Shown here piece by piece: positions 16,830 to 26,277 of a DNA stretch of 64,000 nt. Position 1 is the first letter of the stretch, and each line of letters begins with the position of its first letter. The position numbers were made by a program, and so were the translations under genes. This DNA is from Mycobacterium sp. KBS0706 (GTDB lineage: Bacteria > Pseudomonadota > Alphaproteobacteria > DSM-16000 > Inquilinaceae): NCBI RefSeq assembly GCF_005938675.2, contig NZ_VCCH02000010.1, positions 62,001-126,000 of the forward strand. Reading direction: 5' to 3'. The notes under the pieces are model-generated. The model saw nothing but the letters and a program-made list of their open reading frames with translations. It was not told the origin of the DNA and did not search any database.

Positions 16830-19800
16830 TCAGCCGAGCGAGATCACGGCCGTCTCGTCGCCGAGCTCCCGGGCGGCCGCATCCGCCACGTGCTGGTGGT
16901 GGGTGAACACCACCATCTGCACCCGGTCGGCAATCGCCGCCAATGCCTTCAGGCCGTGCGCCGTCCGCGCCTCGTCGAAGCTGGCGAAGATGTCGTCGAC
17001 AACGAACGGCGCCGGCTCCGCCCGGTCGGCATAGGCATCGAGATAGGCCAGGCGCAGCGCGAGGTACAGCTGGTCTCGGGTGCCCTCGCTCATGCCCTCG
17101 ATCGGAATTGTCCGGCCGTCCGGACGGTGTCCGACCAGGCGCGGCGTGTCGCCGTCGTCGAACTCCTGGACCACGCCGTCATAGGCGCCGCCGGTCAGCA
17201 TCGCGAACAGGCCCCCGGCCCGGGCCAGCAGCGGATCCTCCTGGCTGGCCCGATGGCGCTCGACCGCCGCCCCGATCATCAGCGCTCCGATCTTGCGCAC
17301 CGCCCATTCGCGAGCCGTCTCGACCAGCTCGGCTTCCGCATTCCGCCGCTGCTGTGCCGCGACTTCGGCGCCGACACCCTGTTCCAGCTCGGCGCGGCGG
17401 CGCAGGGCCCGGTCCTGCTCGGCGAAGGTCTCCTGGGCGGCATGGTCCAGGCCCTCATCCTCCTGGGCGAGACCCTGCAGGCGGGCCTCGGCGGTATCGG
17501 CGTCGAACGCGGCCAGGGCGGTCCGCAGCGACGCCTCGTCCAACCCATCCGATTGCAGCACCAGCTGCGTCCGCTGATCGGCGATCGCAGCCGCCAGGCC
17601 GTCCCGTTCTGTCCACCGGGCAAGCACGAGGCCGAGATCGAGACCCGGCGGCAGCTCGGCGGCGAGCTCGTCCCGGGTCCGCTCCGCCTCGGCCAGGGCG
17701 CGCCGGGCGTCGACGCCGGCGCGATCCGTCCGCGCCAGGTGCTCGATCGCAGCGGCGCGTCGGCTGGCCGCGTCCCGCGCCGCCGCGACCCGCTCGTGCA
17801 GGATGGTCACCGCGGCATCCGCCGGCAGGGCGGCGAGATCGGGCGCCAGGCGGGAGATCAGGTCGCCGGCGCGCGCTTCGAAGGTTGCGATGTCGCGATG
17901 CAGGCCGGCGACGCGCCGGGCGCGATTGTCGCGTTCCCGCAGGGCTGCGGGCACTTCGCGCCAGACGGCCAGGGCCGCCTCCGCCCCATCGATCGATGTC
18001 GACAGCGCCTGGCCGATGCCCGGCGTCGCCTCGGCCCAGAGGGCGGTCCAGGCCTCGAGGCCGGCGGCGGTCTCGACCTCGGCGGCGCGAAGCGCTTCGA
18101 CGCGGCGCCGGCCGTCATCGATGCGCGCCGCCAGGCCACGGGCCTTGTCCCAGCCATTCGCCAGCTCCGCGAGGTGCTGGCGGAGGCGGTTCGCGACCAG
18201 CCCCGGCTCCAGCGGGTCGAGCGCGGGCAGGCCGGATTCCGCAGCAATCGCCTGCAGGGTGGGGACCACGTCGCGCACCATCCGGTCGATGGCCGCCACC
18301 CGGTCGCGCTGGGCTTCGACGGCGTCGCGGCGCTGCAGCAAGGCCTCCACCGCGGTCAGCCAGCCGGTCATCTCGGCCGGCGTGCCGGGCGTGACCGCAA
18401 GGCCCGTCCACAGGCCCTGCCAGTCCGCCGCCGCCTCGCGCCGGCGCGTCTCCAGGACCGCCAGGCGATCCTGCGCCGCCGCGGCCTGCTGCCGGGCCAG
18501 GACCAGGTTCCGGGTCTCGACCGCGTGCTCGCCGACACGCGCCGCATCGGCCTGCGCCTCATCCGCCAGCTGGTCGGCCTCGGCCGCCAGGCGTTCGAAC
18601 CGGGCGACGGTGCTCGCCAGCGCGCCGCCATGCGGAGCACCGGATTCTCCGAACAGGGTGCCTCGCAATTGCTCCCACTCCCGGTCACGGTCCAGGCGAA
18701 GGGCCGCGATGCGCTCAACCGACGGCACCGGCCGGCTGGTTGAAAGGGCCTCGAGCTTCGTTTCGATGGAGGTGGCGGTGGCCGCCGCCGCGGCGATCTG
18801 ATCCCGTTCGCGCCGCTCCTGCGCGGCCAGCTCGTCCTGGAGGCTGCGATGCCGTCCGATGGCCTCCGCCCCGGGACGGGGCGCGGAGGCGGCGGCATCG
18901 AGATCCGTCACCGGCGGCAGCAGCCGGGCCGCGGCCTCGGCCAGGCTCCGGCGCTCGGTCCGGATCTCCCGGTCGAGCTCGGCCCGGCGGTCGAGCTGCT
19001 GCAGGACGGGCTCGATCGCGCCGAGCCGCTGCTGCAACGGCCGCGGATCGCTGAGGCCGCCCTGCTCGGCCTGCTGGCGCTCGAGCTCGACGAGGGTCGC
19101 CGTCTCGCGCTCGATCGCGGCGTGCTGCCCGCGCCGGGTCTCCGCCAAGGCTCGGCCGTCGGCGATCAGGCGCTGCAGCTGCGCCTGTGCCGCGTCGGTG
19201 GGCTGGACTGTCTCGACCGCCCCGGGCTCCTGGCCGAGCCGGCCGGCCAGGGCGGCCAGGGTCTGCTCCAGATCGTCGAGCTCCGCCTGGATGCGGGGCA
19301 GGTCGCGCCGGCTTGCGGCATGGCCGCCGCTCTCGCCGAAGATCTGCACGACCTGGTCGGCGGCACCGGTCAGCGCCTGATCCACGACGATGCCGTCGAG
19401 GTCCTGTTGCGCCGTGGCCTGGTCCGCCTGCGCCCGCCGCAGCCTGTCCTCGGCCTGGGTGACGGCGTCGAGGCTGTCGCGCAGCGCGTCGGCGGCGCCG
19501 CGAGACAGAAGCGGCAGGTCGGCGAAGGCGTCGAGCCGGAGGAGATGCTCGTCGAGCAGCCGCATCAGCGGGCCGACCCGTTTCAGCCGCAGCAGCTGCG
19601 ATCGCGCCGCGGCGATGTCGGCCCGCTGCGCCTTGATCTCGGCGAGGCGGGCGGCGAGGCCGCCGATCGACTCGTTGAGCGCCTTCCAGTCGCCGGCCCT
19701 CAGCTCGCGCTCGCGGATCGCCTTGCGCGCGTCCTCGAAGCGATCGAGCGCCTGGTAGAAGCGTCGGTCTTTCGACGCGCGGGGGGCGAAGATGCCGTTC

Positions 19801-20303
19801 GCCTCGTCCTCCAGGCTGCGCCGCAGGTCGCTCAAGCCCCGCAGGCCGGAGGCCGCGGCGAACAGGCTGGCGCCGGCCTCGCCGTCGCTGCGGAGCATGT
19901 CCTCGGCGCCACGGCGCAAGGTCTCGGCGTTCAGCCCGAAGGCGCGGCAGAACACGTCGCGCGTCAGGCTGCCGAGATAGGGCAGCAGGGCGTCGTCGGC
20001 GATCGGGCTGTCGTCGGGCCCGAGCAGGGTGTTCTTGTTGCCCTTGCGCCGGCGGAAGGCGAGCCGGCCGCCATCCCGGGCGATGATCTCGGCGCCGATC
20101 CGCAGCTCCTTGCCCTCGTGCAGGAAGTCGTAGCGGGTCGTCCGCTCGATGCCGAACAGCAGGTCGGTGATGGCGGCCAGGGCGCAGCTCTTGCCCGCCT
20201 CGTTCGGCCCGTGCACGACGTGCAGCCTCGCCTCCGGCCGGAAGCTTAGCGTCCGGCCGGTGAAGGGGCCGTAGCGGTCGAGGTCCAGTCGCAGCAGGCG
20301 CAT
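16830..20303 (-). CDS. YhaN-like SMC/Rad50-type ATPase (SbcC-like)
   Basis: 1157 residues. Walker A is GPNEAGKS (32-39), close to the N-terminus. Long Ala/Glu/Arg/Gln-rich coiled-coil regions fill about residues 180-1000. Near the C-terminus are the signature EGMSEGTRDQLYLAL and Walker B FVVDDIFASFD. This arrangement is that of Rad50/SbcC and the Bacillus YhaN family. No CxxC zinc hook was seen in the middle, in contrast to Rad50/SbcC. With the nuclease encoded three bases upstream it probably forms an MR-like DNA end-processing or repair complex. Confidence 0.88.
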   Translation of the reverse strand: MRLLRLDLDRYGPFTGRTLSFRPEARLHVVHGPNEAGKSCALAAITDLLFGIERTTRYDFLHEGKELRIGAEIIARDGGRLAFRRRKGNKNTLLGPDDSPIADDALLPYLGSLTRDVFCRAFGLNAETLRRGAEDMLRSDGEAGASLFAAASGLRGLSDLRRSLEDEANGIFAPRASKDRRFYQALDRFEDARKAIRERELRAGDWKALNESIGGLAARLAEIKAQRADIAAARSQLLRLKRVGPLMRLLDEHLLRLDAFADLPLLSRGAADALRDSLDAVTQAEDRLRRAQADQATAQQDLDGIVVDQALTGAADQVVQIFGESGGHAASRRDLPRIQAELDDLEQTLAALAGRLGQEPGAVETVQPTDAAQAQLQRLIADGRALAETRRGQHAAIERETATLVELERQQAEQGGLSDPRPLQQRLGAIEPVLQQLDRRAELDREIRTERRSLAEAAARLLPPVTDLDAAASAPRPGAEAIGRHRSLQDELAAQERRERDQIAAAAATATSIETKLEALSTSRPVPSVERIAALRLDRDREWEQLRGTLFGESGAPHGGALASTVARFERLAAEADQLADEAQADAARVGEHAVETRNLVLARQQAAAAQDRLAVLETRRREAAADWQGLWTGLAVTPGTPAEMTGWLTAVEALLQRRDAVEAQRDRVAAIDRMVRDVVPTLQAIAAESGLPALDPLEPGLVANRLRQHLAELANGWDKARGLAARIDDGRRRVEALRAAEVETAAGLEAWTALWAEATPGIGQALSTSIDGAEAALAVWREVPAALRERDNRARRVAGLHRDIATFEARAGDLISRLAPDLAALPADAAVTILHERVAAARDAASRRAAAIEHLARTDRAGVDARRALAEAERTRDELAAELPPGLDLGLVLARWTERDGLAAAIADQRTQLVLQSDGLDEASLRTALAAFDADTAEARLQGLAQEDEGLDHAAQETFAEQDRALRRRAELEQGVGAEVAAQQRRNAEAELVETAREWAVRKIGALMIGAAVERHRASQEDPLLARAGGLFAMLTGGAYDGVVQEFDDGDTPRLVGHRPDGRTIPIEGMSEGTRDQLYLALRLAYLDAYADRAEPAPFVVDDIFASFDEARTAHGLKALAAIADRVQMVVFTHHQHVADAAARELGDETAVISLG

Positions 20304-20306
20304 CGG

Positions 20307-21542
20307 TCAGCGCAGGGCTGTCGCGCGGGCGACCAGCATCGCCCGGGCCTCGTCCAGCAACGCGCCCAGATCCGCGGCGAGCGGCGGCCCGTCGCTCGCG
20401 AGTCCGCCCGGCAGCTTGCCGGTGACGGTGGCGACCAGCTCGGCCGCCCGCGCCTGGAACTGCGGATCCTGCTCCAGGCCGTCGAGCAGGGCGGAGAGGT
20501 CGAGCGAGGCCAGGGCGTCGTCGGCCGCGGGGTGGGGATCCGCCGTCCCGATCCGCAGGCGTTCGAGCCAGATGTCCTCATGGATCCGGTTGGCGGCGGC
20601 CTGGACCTCGTCGGCCATCCGCCCCGGATCGGCGGTCAGCTGGCGGTGCAGTGGCGTGCTGCCGGTCAGCCGGACGCGCAGGGCCAGCAGCCGCCCCTTG
20701 GCCGCCGCGGCCTCCGGCGCGATGGCGTCCTCGATGCGTCGCAGGGCGCCGGCCTCATCCTCGATGCCGGTCAGGTCGATGGCGGCGACCGCCCAGCGGG
20801 CCCGGTCGAGGGCAAGGCGCGTGGTCCCGACGACATGGCCGTCGGCGACATCGACCAGGATCGCGCCCTTCGGGCCGCATTCCCGGATGCTGCGCCCCTG
20901 CAGGTTGCCCGGATAGACGATCCAGGGATCCCGCGACAGCTCCTCATATTCATGGACATGGCCCAGCGCCCAGTACTGGTAGCCGCGCGACGCCAGGTCC
21001 GCGACGGTGCAGGGGGCATAGTCCGCATGGCCCGGCCGGCCGTCGCAGGAGGTGTGCAGCACGCCGATATTGACCCAGCCGGGCAGCGGTGCGGGGTAGC
21101 CCAGCGCGTAGTTCTCGGGAACGGCGCGGTCGGGGAAGCCGCGGCCGTGCAGGGCGACCTTCAGGCTCTCGATCCTGAACGTCCCGGGGCGGCCGGTCGG
21201 GAACTCCGAGACGCAGTCGGGGAGCGAGATGGTCTTGGTCACGACGCTCTCGGCGTCGTGGTTGCCTTTCAGCAGGAACAGCGGAATGCCGGCCCGGTCG
21301 AGCCGCGCCACCTCGCGGTTGAAGAACAGGCCGATCGACGTATCGCGCCACTCGCCGTCATAGACGTCGCCAGCGACGACGACGAAGGCGACCTTCGCCT
21401 CGATCGCCCGGGTGACCAGGTCGGAGAACGCCTCGCGGCTGGCCGAGGCGAAGCGCCGGGCCACCTCCGGATCCTTGAGGCCGAGGCCCGTCAGCGGACT
21501 GCCGAGATGCAGGTCGGCTGCATGCAGGAACGTGAATCGCAT
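20307..21542 (-). CDS. YhaO-like DNA repair exonuclease (Mre11/SbcD-type metallophosphoesterase)
   Basis: 411 residues. The calcineurin-like phosphoesterase motifs are present in order: HAADLHLG (Asp10-x-His12), GDVYD (Asp59), GNHD near residue 97, and GHVHEY near residue 190. The C-terminal ~170 residues form a helical region that would contact the ATPase. Family members are Mn-dependent nucleases acting on double-strand ends. It is the first gene of the pair, and the ATPase starts three bases after its stop. The start ATG gives the canonical MRFTFLHAADLHLG. Confidence 0.9.
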   Translation of the reverse strand: MRFTFLHAADLHLGSPLTGLGLKDPEVARRFASASREAFSDLVTRAIEAKVAFVVVAGDVYDGEWRDTSIGLFFNREVARLDRAGIPLFLLKGNHDAESVVTKTISLPDCVSEFPTGRPGTFRIESLKVALHGRGFPDRAVPENYALGYPAPLPGWVNIGVLHTSCDGRPGHADYAPCTVADLASRGYQYWALGHVHEYEELSRDPWIVYPGNLQGRSIRECGPKGAILVDVADGHVVGTTRLALDRARWAVAAIDLTGIEDEAGALRRIEDAIAPEAAAAKGRLLALRVRLTGSTPLHRQLTADPGRMADEVQAAANRIHEDIWLERLRIGTADPHPAADDALASLDLSALLDGLEQDPQFQARAAELVATVTGKLPGGLASDGPPLAADLGALLDEARAMLVARATALR

Positions 21543-21599
21543 TGGTCCACCCTACGGGCCCGCCCGGCCGCCTTCAACGGCATCGCGCCGGCCGCGCCA

Positions 21600-22439
21600 T
21601 CATGCCCAGCCGGCCTCCGCCATCATCGCCACCGGGCCGTTCTCCCGGGCCGTCCACAGGGCCAGCCCGTCGCCGTCTTCCGTGGCGTGCAGGATCATCG
21701 GGTCGCCGTCGAACAGCGGCGACAGGCTGCGGAAGGCGAACCGCGCCGGCGGCGTGCCGCGGATCCCGGCCGCGAAATGGAGCAGCAGCGTTGCCTGCAG
21801 CGGCCCGTGCACGATCAGGCCGGGATAGCCTTCGACTTCGGTGACGTAGCGGCGGTCGTAATGGATGCGGTGGCCGTTGAAGGTCAGGGCGGAGTAGCGG
21901 AACAGCAGGGGCGCGGAGGCATCGATGCGGCGCTGGTGGCGGCCGGATTCGGCCGCGGCGGGGGCCTTCGCCGCGCCGCCGTCGAGACCGCGATAGACGA
22001 TGTCCTGCCGTTCCTGCAGCAGCGGCCGGCCCTTCCCCTCGATGGTGTGGTCGACGGTGACGAAGCACAGCGGCCCGGTGCGGCCCTCCTTGGCCACGAC
22101 ATCGGCGATGCGGGAGACGCGCCGCACGGCATCGCCGACCCGCAGGTCGCCGTGGAAGGTCACGCTGCCGCCGGCCCACATCCGCCGCGGCAGCGGCACC
22201 GGCGGCAGGAAGCCGCCGCGCTGCGGATGGCCGTCCGGGCCGAGCGCCGCCGTCGGCGCGGCCGGCTGGGCCAGGCAGAAGTGGAGCAGGCGCGGCGCGG
22301 CCTCTCCGGCCTGCTGCGGACCGCCGGGGAGATCGAGCGTCGCCTTGAACTTGCGGACGAGATCGGCGGTGACGATGTCCTCCGCCACTTCCTCGCGTCC
22401 GATCCAGGAGCGCAGGTGATCGATGTCGAGGGTGGCCAT
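21600..22439 (-). CDS. MaoC-family hydratase (mesaconyl-C4-CoA hydratase / HTD2-like)
   Basis: 279 residues of a double hot-dog hydratase. The C-terminal half carries the MaoC-type segment FNGHRIHYDRRYVTE followed by YPGLIVHGPL; the N-terminal half has a FAS1-like dehydratase region with RRMWAGGSVTFH. Closest remembered family: 3-methylfumaryl-CoA (mesaconyl-C4-CoA) hydratase and fungal-type HTD2. The ATG at 22439 overlaps the stop of the acyl-CoA dehydrogenase gene (TGATG), so the pair is coupled. It likely hydrates the enoyl-CoA made by that enzyme. The substrate is unknown. Confidence 0.8.
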   Translation of the reverse strand: MATLDIDHLRSWIGREEVAEDIVTADLVRKFKATLDLPGGPQQAGEAAPRLLHFCLAQPAAPTAALGPDGHPQRGGFLPPVPLPRRMWAGGSVTFHGDLRVGDAVRRVSRIADVVAKEGRTGPLCFVTVDHTIEGKGRPLLQERQDIVYRGLDGGAAKAPAAAESGRHQRRIDASAPLLFRYSALTFNGHRIHYDRRYVTEVEGYPGLIVHGPLQATLLLHFAAGIRGTPPARFAFRSLSPLFDGDPMILHATEDGDGLALWTARENGPVAMMAEAGWA

Positions 22440-23602
22440 CAGAACGACCTCGGCAGGCCGAGCACATGCTCGGCGACATAGCTCAGGATCAGGTTGGTCG
22501 AGATCGGCGCCACCTGGTACAGCCGGGTCTCGCGGAACTTGCGCTCGACGTCGTATTCGCAGGCGAAGCCGAAGCCGCCATGGAACTGGATGCAGGCATT
22601 CGCCGCCTCCCAGGACGCCTTGGCCGCCAGATACTTCGCCATGTTTGCCTGGGCGCCGCAGGGCTGCTGGGCGTCGTAGAGGCGGCAGGCCTCGAAGCGC
22701 ATCAGATTGGCCGCCTCGACCTCGATGAAGCTTTCGGCGATCGGGAACTGCACCCCCTGGTTCTGGCCGATCGGCCGGCCGAACACCACGCGCTCCTTGG
22801 CATAGGCGGTGACCTTGTCGATGAACCAGTAGCCGTCGCCGATGCATTCGGCGGCGATCAGCGTGCGTTCGGCGTTCAGTCCGGTGAGAATGTATTTGAA
22901 GCCCTGGCCCTCCTCGCCGATCAGGGTCTCCGCCGGGATCTCCAGCTTGTCGAAGAACAGCTCGTTGGTCTCGTGGTTGACCATGTTGGGGATGGGGCGG
23001 ACGGCCATGCCCTTGCCGACCGCCTCGCGCAGATCGACCAGGAAGATCGACAGCCCCTCGGACTTCGTCTTCACCTGATCCAGCGGCGTGGTGCGGGCCA
23101 GCAGGATCATCAGGTCCGAATGCTGGATGCGCGAGATCCACACCTTCTGGCCGTTGACGACGTAGCGGTCGCCCTGCCGCACCGCCGTGGTCATGATCTT
23201 CGTCGTGTCGGTGCCGGTGGTGGGCTCGGTCACGCCCATCGACTGCAGCCGCAGCTCGCCGCTGGCGATCCTCGGCAGGTAGAGCCGCTTCTGCTCTTCC
23301 GACCCGTGCCGGACCAGCGTGCCCATATTGTACATCTGGCCGTGGCAGGCGCCGGAATTGCCGCCCGCCCGGTTGATCTCCTCCATGATGATCGACGCCT
23401 CGGTCAGGCCGAGGCCGGAGCCGCCATATTCTTCGGGGATCAGTGCCGCCAGCCAGCCGGCCCTGGTCAGAGCGTCGACGAAGGCCTCGGGATAGCCCCG
23501 CGCCTGGTCGACCTCGCGGTGGTATTCGGGTGGGAACTCCGAACAGAGCGCCCTCACGGCGTCGCGGATGTCCTGGTGGTCGCCGCCGGTGGTCGTGTGC
23601 AT
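22439..23602 (-). CDS. Acyl-CoA dehydrogenase
   Basis: 387 residues with the three-domain ACAD layout. FAD/substrate stretches include SMGVTEPTTGTDTT (residues ~121-134) and VNGQKVWIS. The usual C-terminal YEGT catalytic glutamate is replaced (LYQVAPIST), but Glu245 in GLNAERTL aligns with the helix-G glutamate used by isovaleryl-CoA and long-chain dehydrogenases, so it should still be active. The enzyme makes an enoyl-CoA and passes electrons to ETF. It is the first gene of a two-gene operon with the hydratase, which suggests oxidation of a short or branched acyl-CoA. Confidence 0.9.
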   Translation of the reverse strand: MHTTTGGDHQDIRDAVRALCSEFPPEYHREVDQARGYPEAFVDALTRAGWLAALIPEEYGGSGLGLTEASIIMEEINRAGGNSGACHGQMYNMGTLVRHGSEEQKRLYLPRIASGELRLQSMGVTEPTTGTDTTKIMTTAVRQGDRYVVNGQKVWISRIQHSDLMILLARTTPLDQVKTKSEGLSIFLVDLREAVGKGMAVRPIPNMVNHETNELFFDKLEIPAETLIGEEGQGFKYILTGLNAERTLIAAECIGDGYWFIDKVTAYAKERVVFGRPIGQNQGVQFPIAESFIEVEAANLMRFEACRLYDAQQPCGAQANMAKYLAAKASWEAANACIQFHGGFGFACEYDVERKFRETRLYQVAPISTNLILSYVAEHVLGLPRSF

Positions 23603-23721
23603 TCCTGGGATCCTCGGCCTGCGGGGTCCGGCTTGGTCGACGGATGATGCCGCATCGGGTCGCGAAGCAGGAAGCGATCTGCTCGGTCGGTGGAGCGAAG
23701 GACCGGCTCTCCCGGGCCGGG

Positions 23722-24030
23722 CTAGGCGACCGGGGCGATCCGCCGCGCCTCCCAGCGCAGCCGGGCCCAGCGATAGGCGTCGAGCATCGCCAGCGACTGC
23801 ACGAACAGGCCGCCGGCGACGCGCCCGACCGGCGAGGCCGCCGGCGGTGCCAGATGCAGGCTGATCCAGCCGAACACCAGCACGAAGAAGGCGAAAGTCA
23901 GCGCCCGCTGCGGCATCCGCAGCAGCAGATGGCCGACGCCCGGCAGCACGGCGGCGACCGCGAGCACCAGCCAGGGATGCGGCAGCGCCTCGGCGGCAGC
24001 CGGGTCGCGGTATTCGCCTGGCCGCCTCAT
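23722..24030 (-). CDS. Small membrane protein of unknown function
   Basis: 102 residues. Two or three hydrophobic segments (HPWLVLAVAAVLPGVGHLLL, TFAFFVLVFGWISL, and GGLFVQSLAMLDAY) with a PGVGHLLL turn reminiscent of TM2/DUF5683-type small membrane proteins. It overlaps the upstream gene by four bases and is the last member of the permease-centred minus-strand cluster. Function is not recognised. Confidence 0.7.
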   Translation of the reverse strand: MRRPGEYRDPAAAEALPHPWLVLAVAAVLPGVGHLLLRMPQRALTFAFFVLVFGWISLHLAPPAASPVGRVAGGLFVQSLAMLDAYRWARLRWEARRIAPVA

Positions 24031-24710
24031 GCCCGCAGCGCCGCCCGTACCGGCGCCTCCGGCCGTAGCGCCTCGTCCAGCGCGTGCAGCCGGTCCAGCC
24101 AGCCCTCGAGCCGGCGCGGGTCGAGGCGGTCGGCGGCGAAGCGGGCCTGGCGGAACAGCAGATAGCCGCCGCGGTCGCCCTCATCCGCCTGCCACACCAG
24201 GCGCAGGAAGGCCGGGGTGACCAGCACCTCCTTGAGGCGGGGATCGCGCAGCAGGTCCCCGATCGCCTCCAGGGCCGGGCCGTCCGGCAGCGCCTCCGGA
24301 TCGTCGCATTTGACGATGGCGCCGTCGGGCCAGCCCGGCGGCGGGTCGATCCGGTGCGGCAGACCGGCGGAGGGCGAATAGAACTCGACCCCGAGCGGCC
24401 GCATCAGCACGTCGAGCGTGCCACGGGCGCCGGTCGGCCCGTCCAGCCGCATCGCCAGCCACAGCGACGGCAGCTTGCGCGGCGTCAGTGCCTCGACGAA
24501 GGGCAGCAGGGTCACCGTCCGGCCGCGATGCCGGCCCCGCAGCGTCGGATAGGCGGTGCCGCCGCGGGTCAGGGTGCCGCCTTCGAACAGCGGCCGGCAG
24601 CCGTCGAGGAAGCCGTCGCGCCGCCTTCGGGCCGCGATCTGGTCGCGCCGCCAGACCAGCCCGAGCGCCAGCAGCCCGAGGACGACGACGGCAAGGGGGA
24701 TGACGCCCAT
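24027..24710 (-). CDS. Conserved hypothetical protein with N-terminal membrane anchor
   Basis: 227 residues. One N-terminal hydrophobic helix (VIPLAVVVLGLLALGLVW) is followed by an Arg-rich stretch (RRDQIAARRRRD) and a soluble domain of mixed alpha/beta character, so the bulk should face the cytoplasm. No family is recognised. It lies six bases after the permease stop and overlaps the next gene by four bases, so it belongs to the same transcript. It may be an accessory factor of the permease (inference from context only). Confidence 0.68.
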   Translation of the reverse strand: MGVIPLAVVVLGLLALGLVWRRDQIAARRRRDGFLDGCRPLFEGGTLTRGGTAYPTLRGRHRGRTVTLLPFVEALTPRKLPSLWLAMRLDGPTGARGTLDVLMRPLGVEFYSPSAGLPHRIDPPPGWPDGAIVKCDDPEALPDGPALEAIGDLLRDPRLKEVLVTPAFLRLVWQADEGDRGGYLLFRQARFAADRLDPRRLEGWLDRLHALDEALRPEAPVRAALRA

Positions 24711-24716
24711 CGGCCG

Positions 24717-26108
24717 TCAATAGCCCTTCGGCCGCGGCCAGGGCATGGTGAACTGGTCGCCGCGGCGGACAAATTTGTAGCGGTGGAAGGCGAACCAGGC
24801 CGAGGCGACGATGTAGAACACCAGCATCGCCGCCAGCTGCGTGCCGTAGCCGAGGAAGATCGCGACATAGGTCATGGCGCACAGCGCCAGCAGCAGCAGG
24901 GCCGGCAGCGGGTGGAACGGGTGGATGTAGCCGCGGTTGATGCTGCCCAGCGGCCACTTCTTCCGGAACAGGATCATGTTGACCGGCATGAAGGTGTAGC
25001 CGAGCAGCCCGGACAGGATCGAGAAGGTGACGACCTGGTCGAGCGGCACGACATAGGCGAAGGCGACCGCGATCGGCACCAGGAACAGGATCGAGCGATA
25101 GGGCGTGCGGTAGCGCGGATGGACCGCGCCGAACCAGGACGGCAGGTAGCGGTCGCGCCCCATCGAGAACCAGGCGCGCGAAGCGTCGTTGATGCAGCCA
25201 TTGGCCGAGGCGACGGCGGCGAACAGGGTGCCGACGAACAGCATCACCTCGAGCCAGGCGTTGCCGGTGACCAGCGCCGCATCGTACAGCGGCGTGATCG
25301 CCCGGCCGAGATACTCCCAGGGCAGCAGGCCGGTGCAGACATACCAGGTCAGGGTCGCGGCGATCAGCAGCGTGATCATGCCGCTCATCGTGCCGTAGGG
25401 CAGGGACCGGGCGGGCGATCGCACCTCCTCGGCCGCCTGGCAGGTGCCTTCGATGCCAAGATAGAACCAGATGCCGAAATGCATCGCCGCCAGCACCCCG
25501 AGCCAGCCATAGGGCAGGTCGGTCAGCAGGGCCTTGTGCTGCAGCATGCCGCCGGGGGCCCAGGGGGCGGAGGCGAAGAAGAACACCAGGATCGACAGGA
25601 AGGCCTCGGCGGTGATGACGAAGTTCACCGTCAGGGTCATGAACACGCCGCGATAGTTCAGCCAGGCCAGGACGGCGACGGTCAGCAGCACGAAGGGCTC
25701 GCGCTGCAAAGCGTGGCCGGTCTGGGCGGCGACGCTGGCCAGCAGGTCGCCGACCACCAGCGCGTCGCCCGCCTCCAGCATGGTGTAGGCCATCACCAGA
25801 TACAGCCCGACATTGAACGCCATCAGCGGGCCGATGATGTGCTTGGCCTGGGCGTATTGCCCGCCGGCCGCCGCGACGGTCGAGGTGACCTCGGAATCGA
25901 TCATGGCGACGCAGGTGTACAGGATGCCGATCACCCAGCAGGCGATCAGCGCCCCGACCGCGCCGCCCTTGCCGACGGCGAAGTTCCAGCCCATGAACTC
26001 GCCGACCAGCACGATGCCGACGCCCAGCGCCCAGACATGGCCGGGGCCGAGCACGCGCAGCAGGCTGATCGTGCGGGTGTCGGCGGCGATCTCCGGCACG
26101 CTGGTCAT
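24717..26108 (-). CDS. APC-family amino acid/amine permease
   Basis: 463 residues with about 12 membrane segments. The N-terminal VLGPGHVWALGVGIVLVGEF and the helix 6 region GIWFYLGIEGTCQAAEE resemble APC-superfamily transporters of the ethanolamine/basic amino acid branch. The start at 26108 was chosen because GAGGGG lies six bases ahead; an ATG two codons upstream is too close to it. The gene sits in the middle of a cluster in which upstream and downstream genes encode small unknown proteins, most of them membrane proteins. No catabolic gene is nearby to reveal the substrate. Confidence 0.86.
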   Translation of the reverse strand: MTSVPEIAADTRTISLLRVLGPGHVWALGVGIVLVGEFMGWNFAVGKGGAVGALIACWVIGILYTCVAMIDSEVTSTVAAAGGQYAQAKHIIGPLMAFNVGLYLVMAYTMLEAGDALVVGDLLASVAAQTGHALQREPFVLLTVAVLAWLNYRGVFMTLTVNFVITAEAFLSILVFFFASAPWAPGGMLQHKALLTDLPYGWLGVLAAMHFGIWFYLGIEGTCQAAEEVRSPARSLPYGTMSGMITLLIAATLTWYVCTGLLPWEYLGRAITPLYDAALVTGNAWLEVMLFVGTLFAAVASANGCINDASRAWFSMGRDRYLPSWFGAVHPRYRTPYRSILFLVPIAVAFAYVVPLDQVVTFSILSGLLGYTFMPVNMILFRKKWPLGSINRGYIHPFHPLPALLLLALCAMTYVAIFLGYGTQLAAMLVFYIVASAWFAFHRYKFVRRGDQFTMPWPRPKGY

Positions 26109-26133
26109 CGGCATCCCCCTCGGCTGCGGCGGC

Positions 26134-26277
26134 TCATTCCAGCTCGCCTTCGCGGGACGACGTCAGAAGCTCCTCATCATAGTCGCGGTCGACCCGCAGC
26201 ATGTCGGCCAGCATCCACAGCAGGATCGCGGCCGACACCGCCCAGGCGGCGTATTCCGCCAGAATCCACAGGCTCAT
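26134..26277 (-). CDS. 47-residue single-helix membrane protein
   Basis: A short gene encoding MSLWILAEYAAWAVSAAILL followed by WMLADMLRVDRDYDEE and an acidic tail. One transmembrane helix spans about residues 3-25, with an acidic cytoplasmic tail. Its ATG overlaps the stop of the upstream gene (ATGA at 26274-26277) and the permease starts 25 bases after its stop, so it is translated as part of the operon. Small single-helix proteins in this position often act as transporter accessory subunits. No homolog is recognised by eye. Confidence 0.68.
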   Translation of the reverse strand: MSLWILAEYAAWAVSAAILLWMLADMLRVDRDYDEELLTSSREGELE

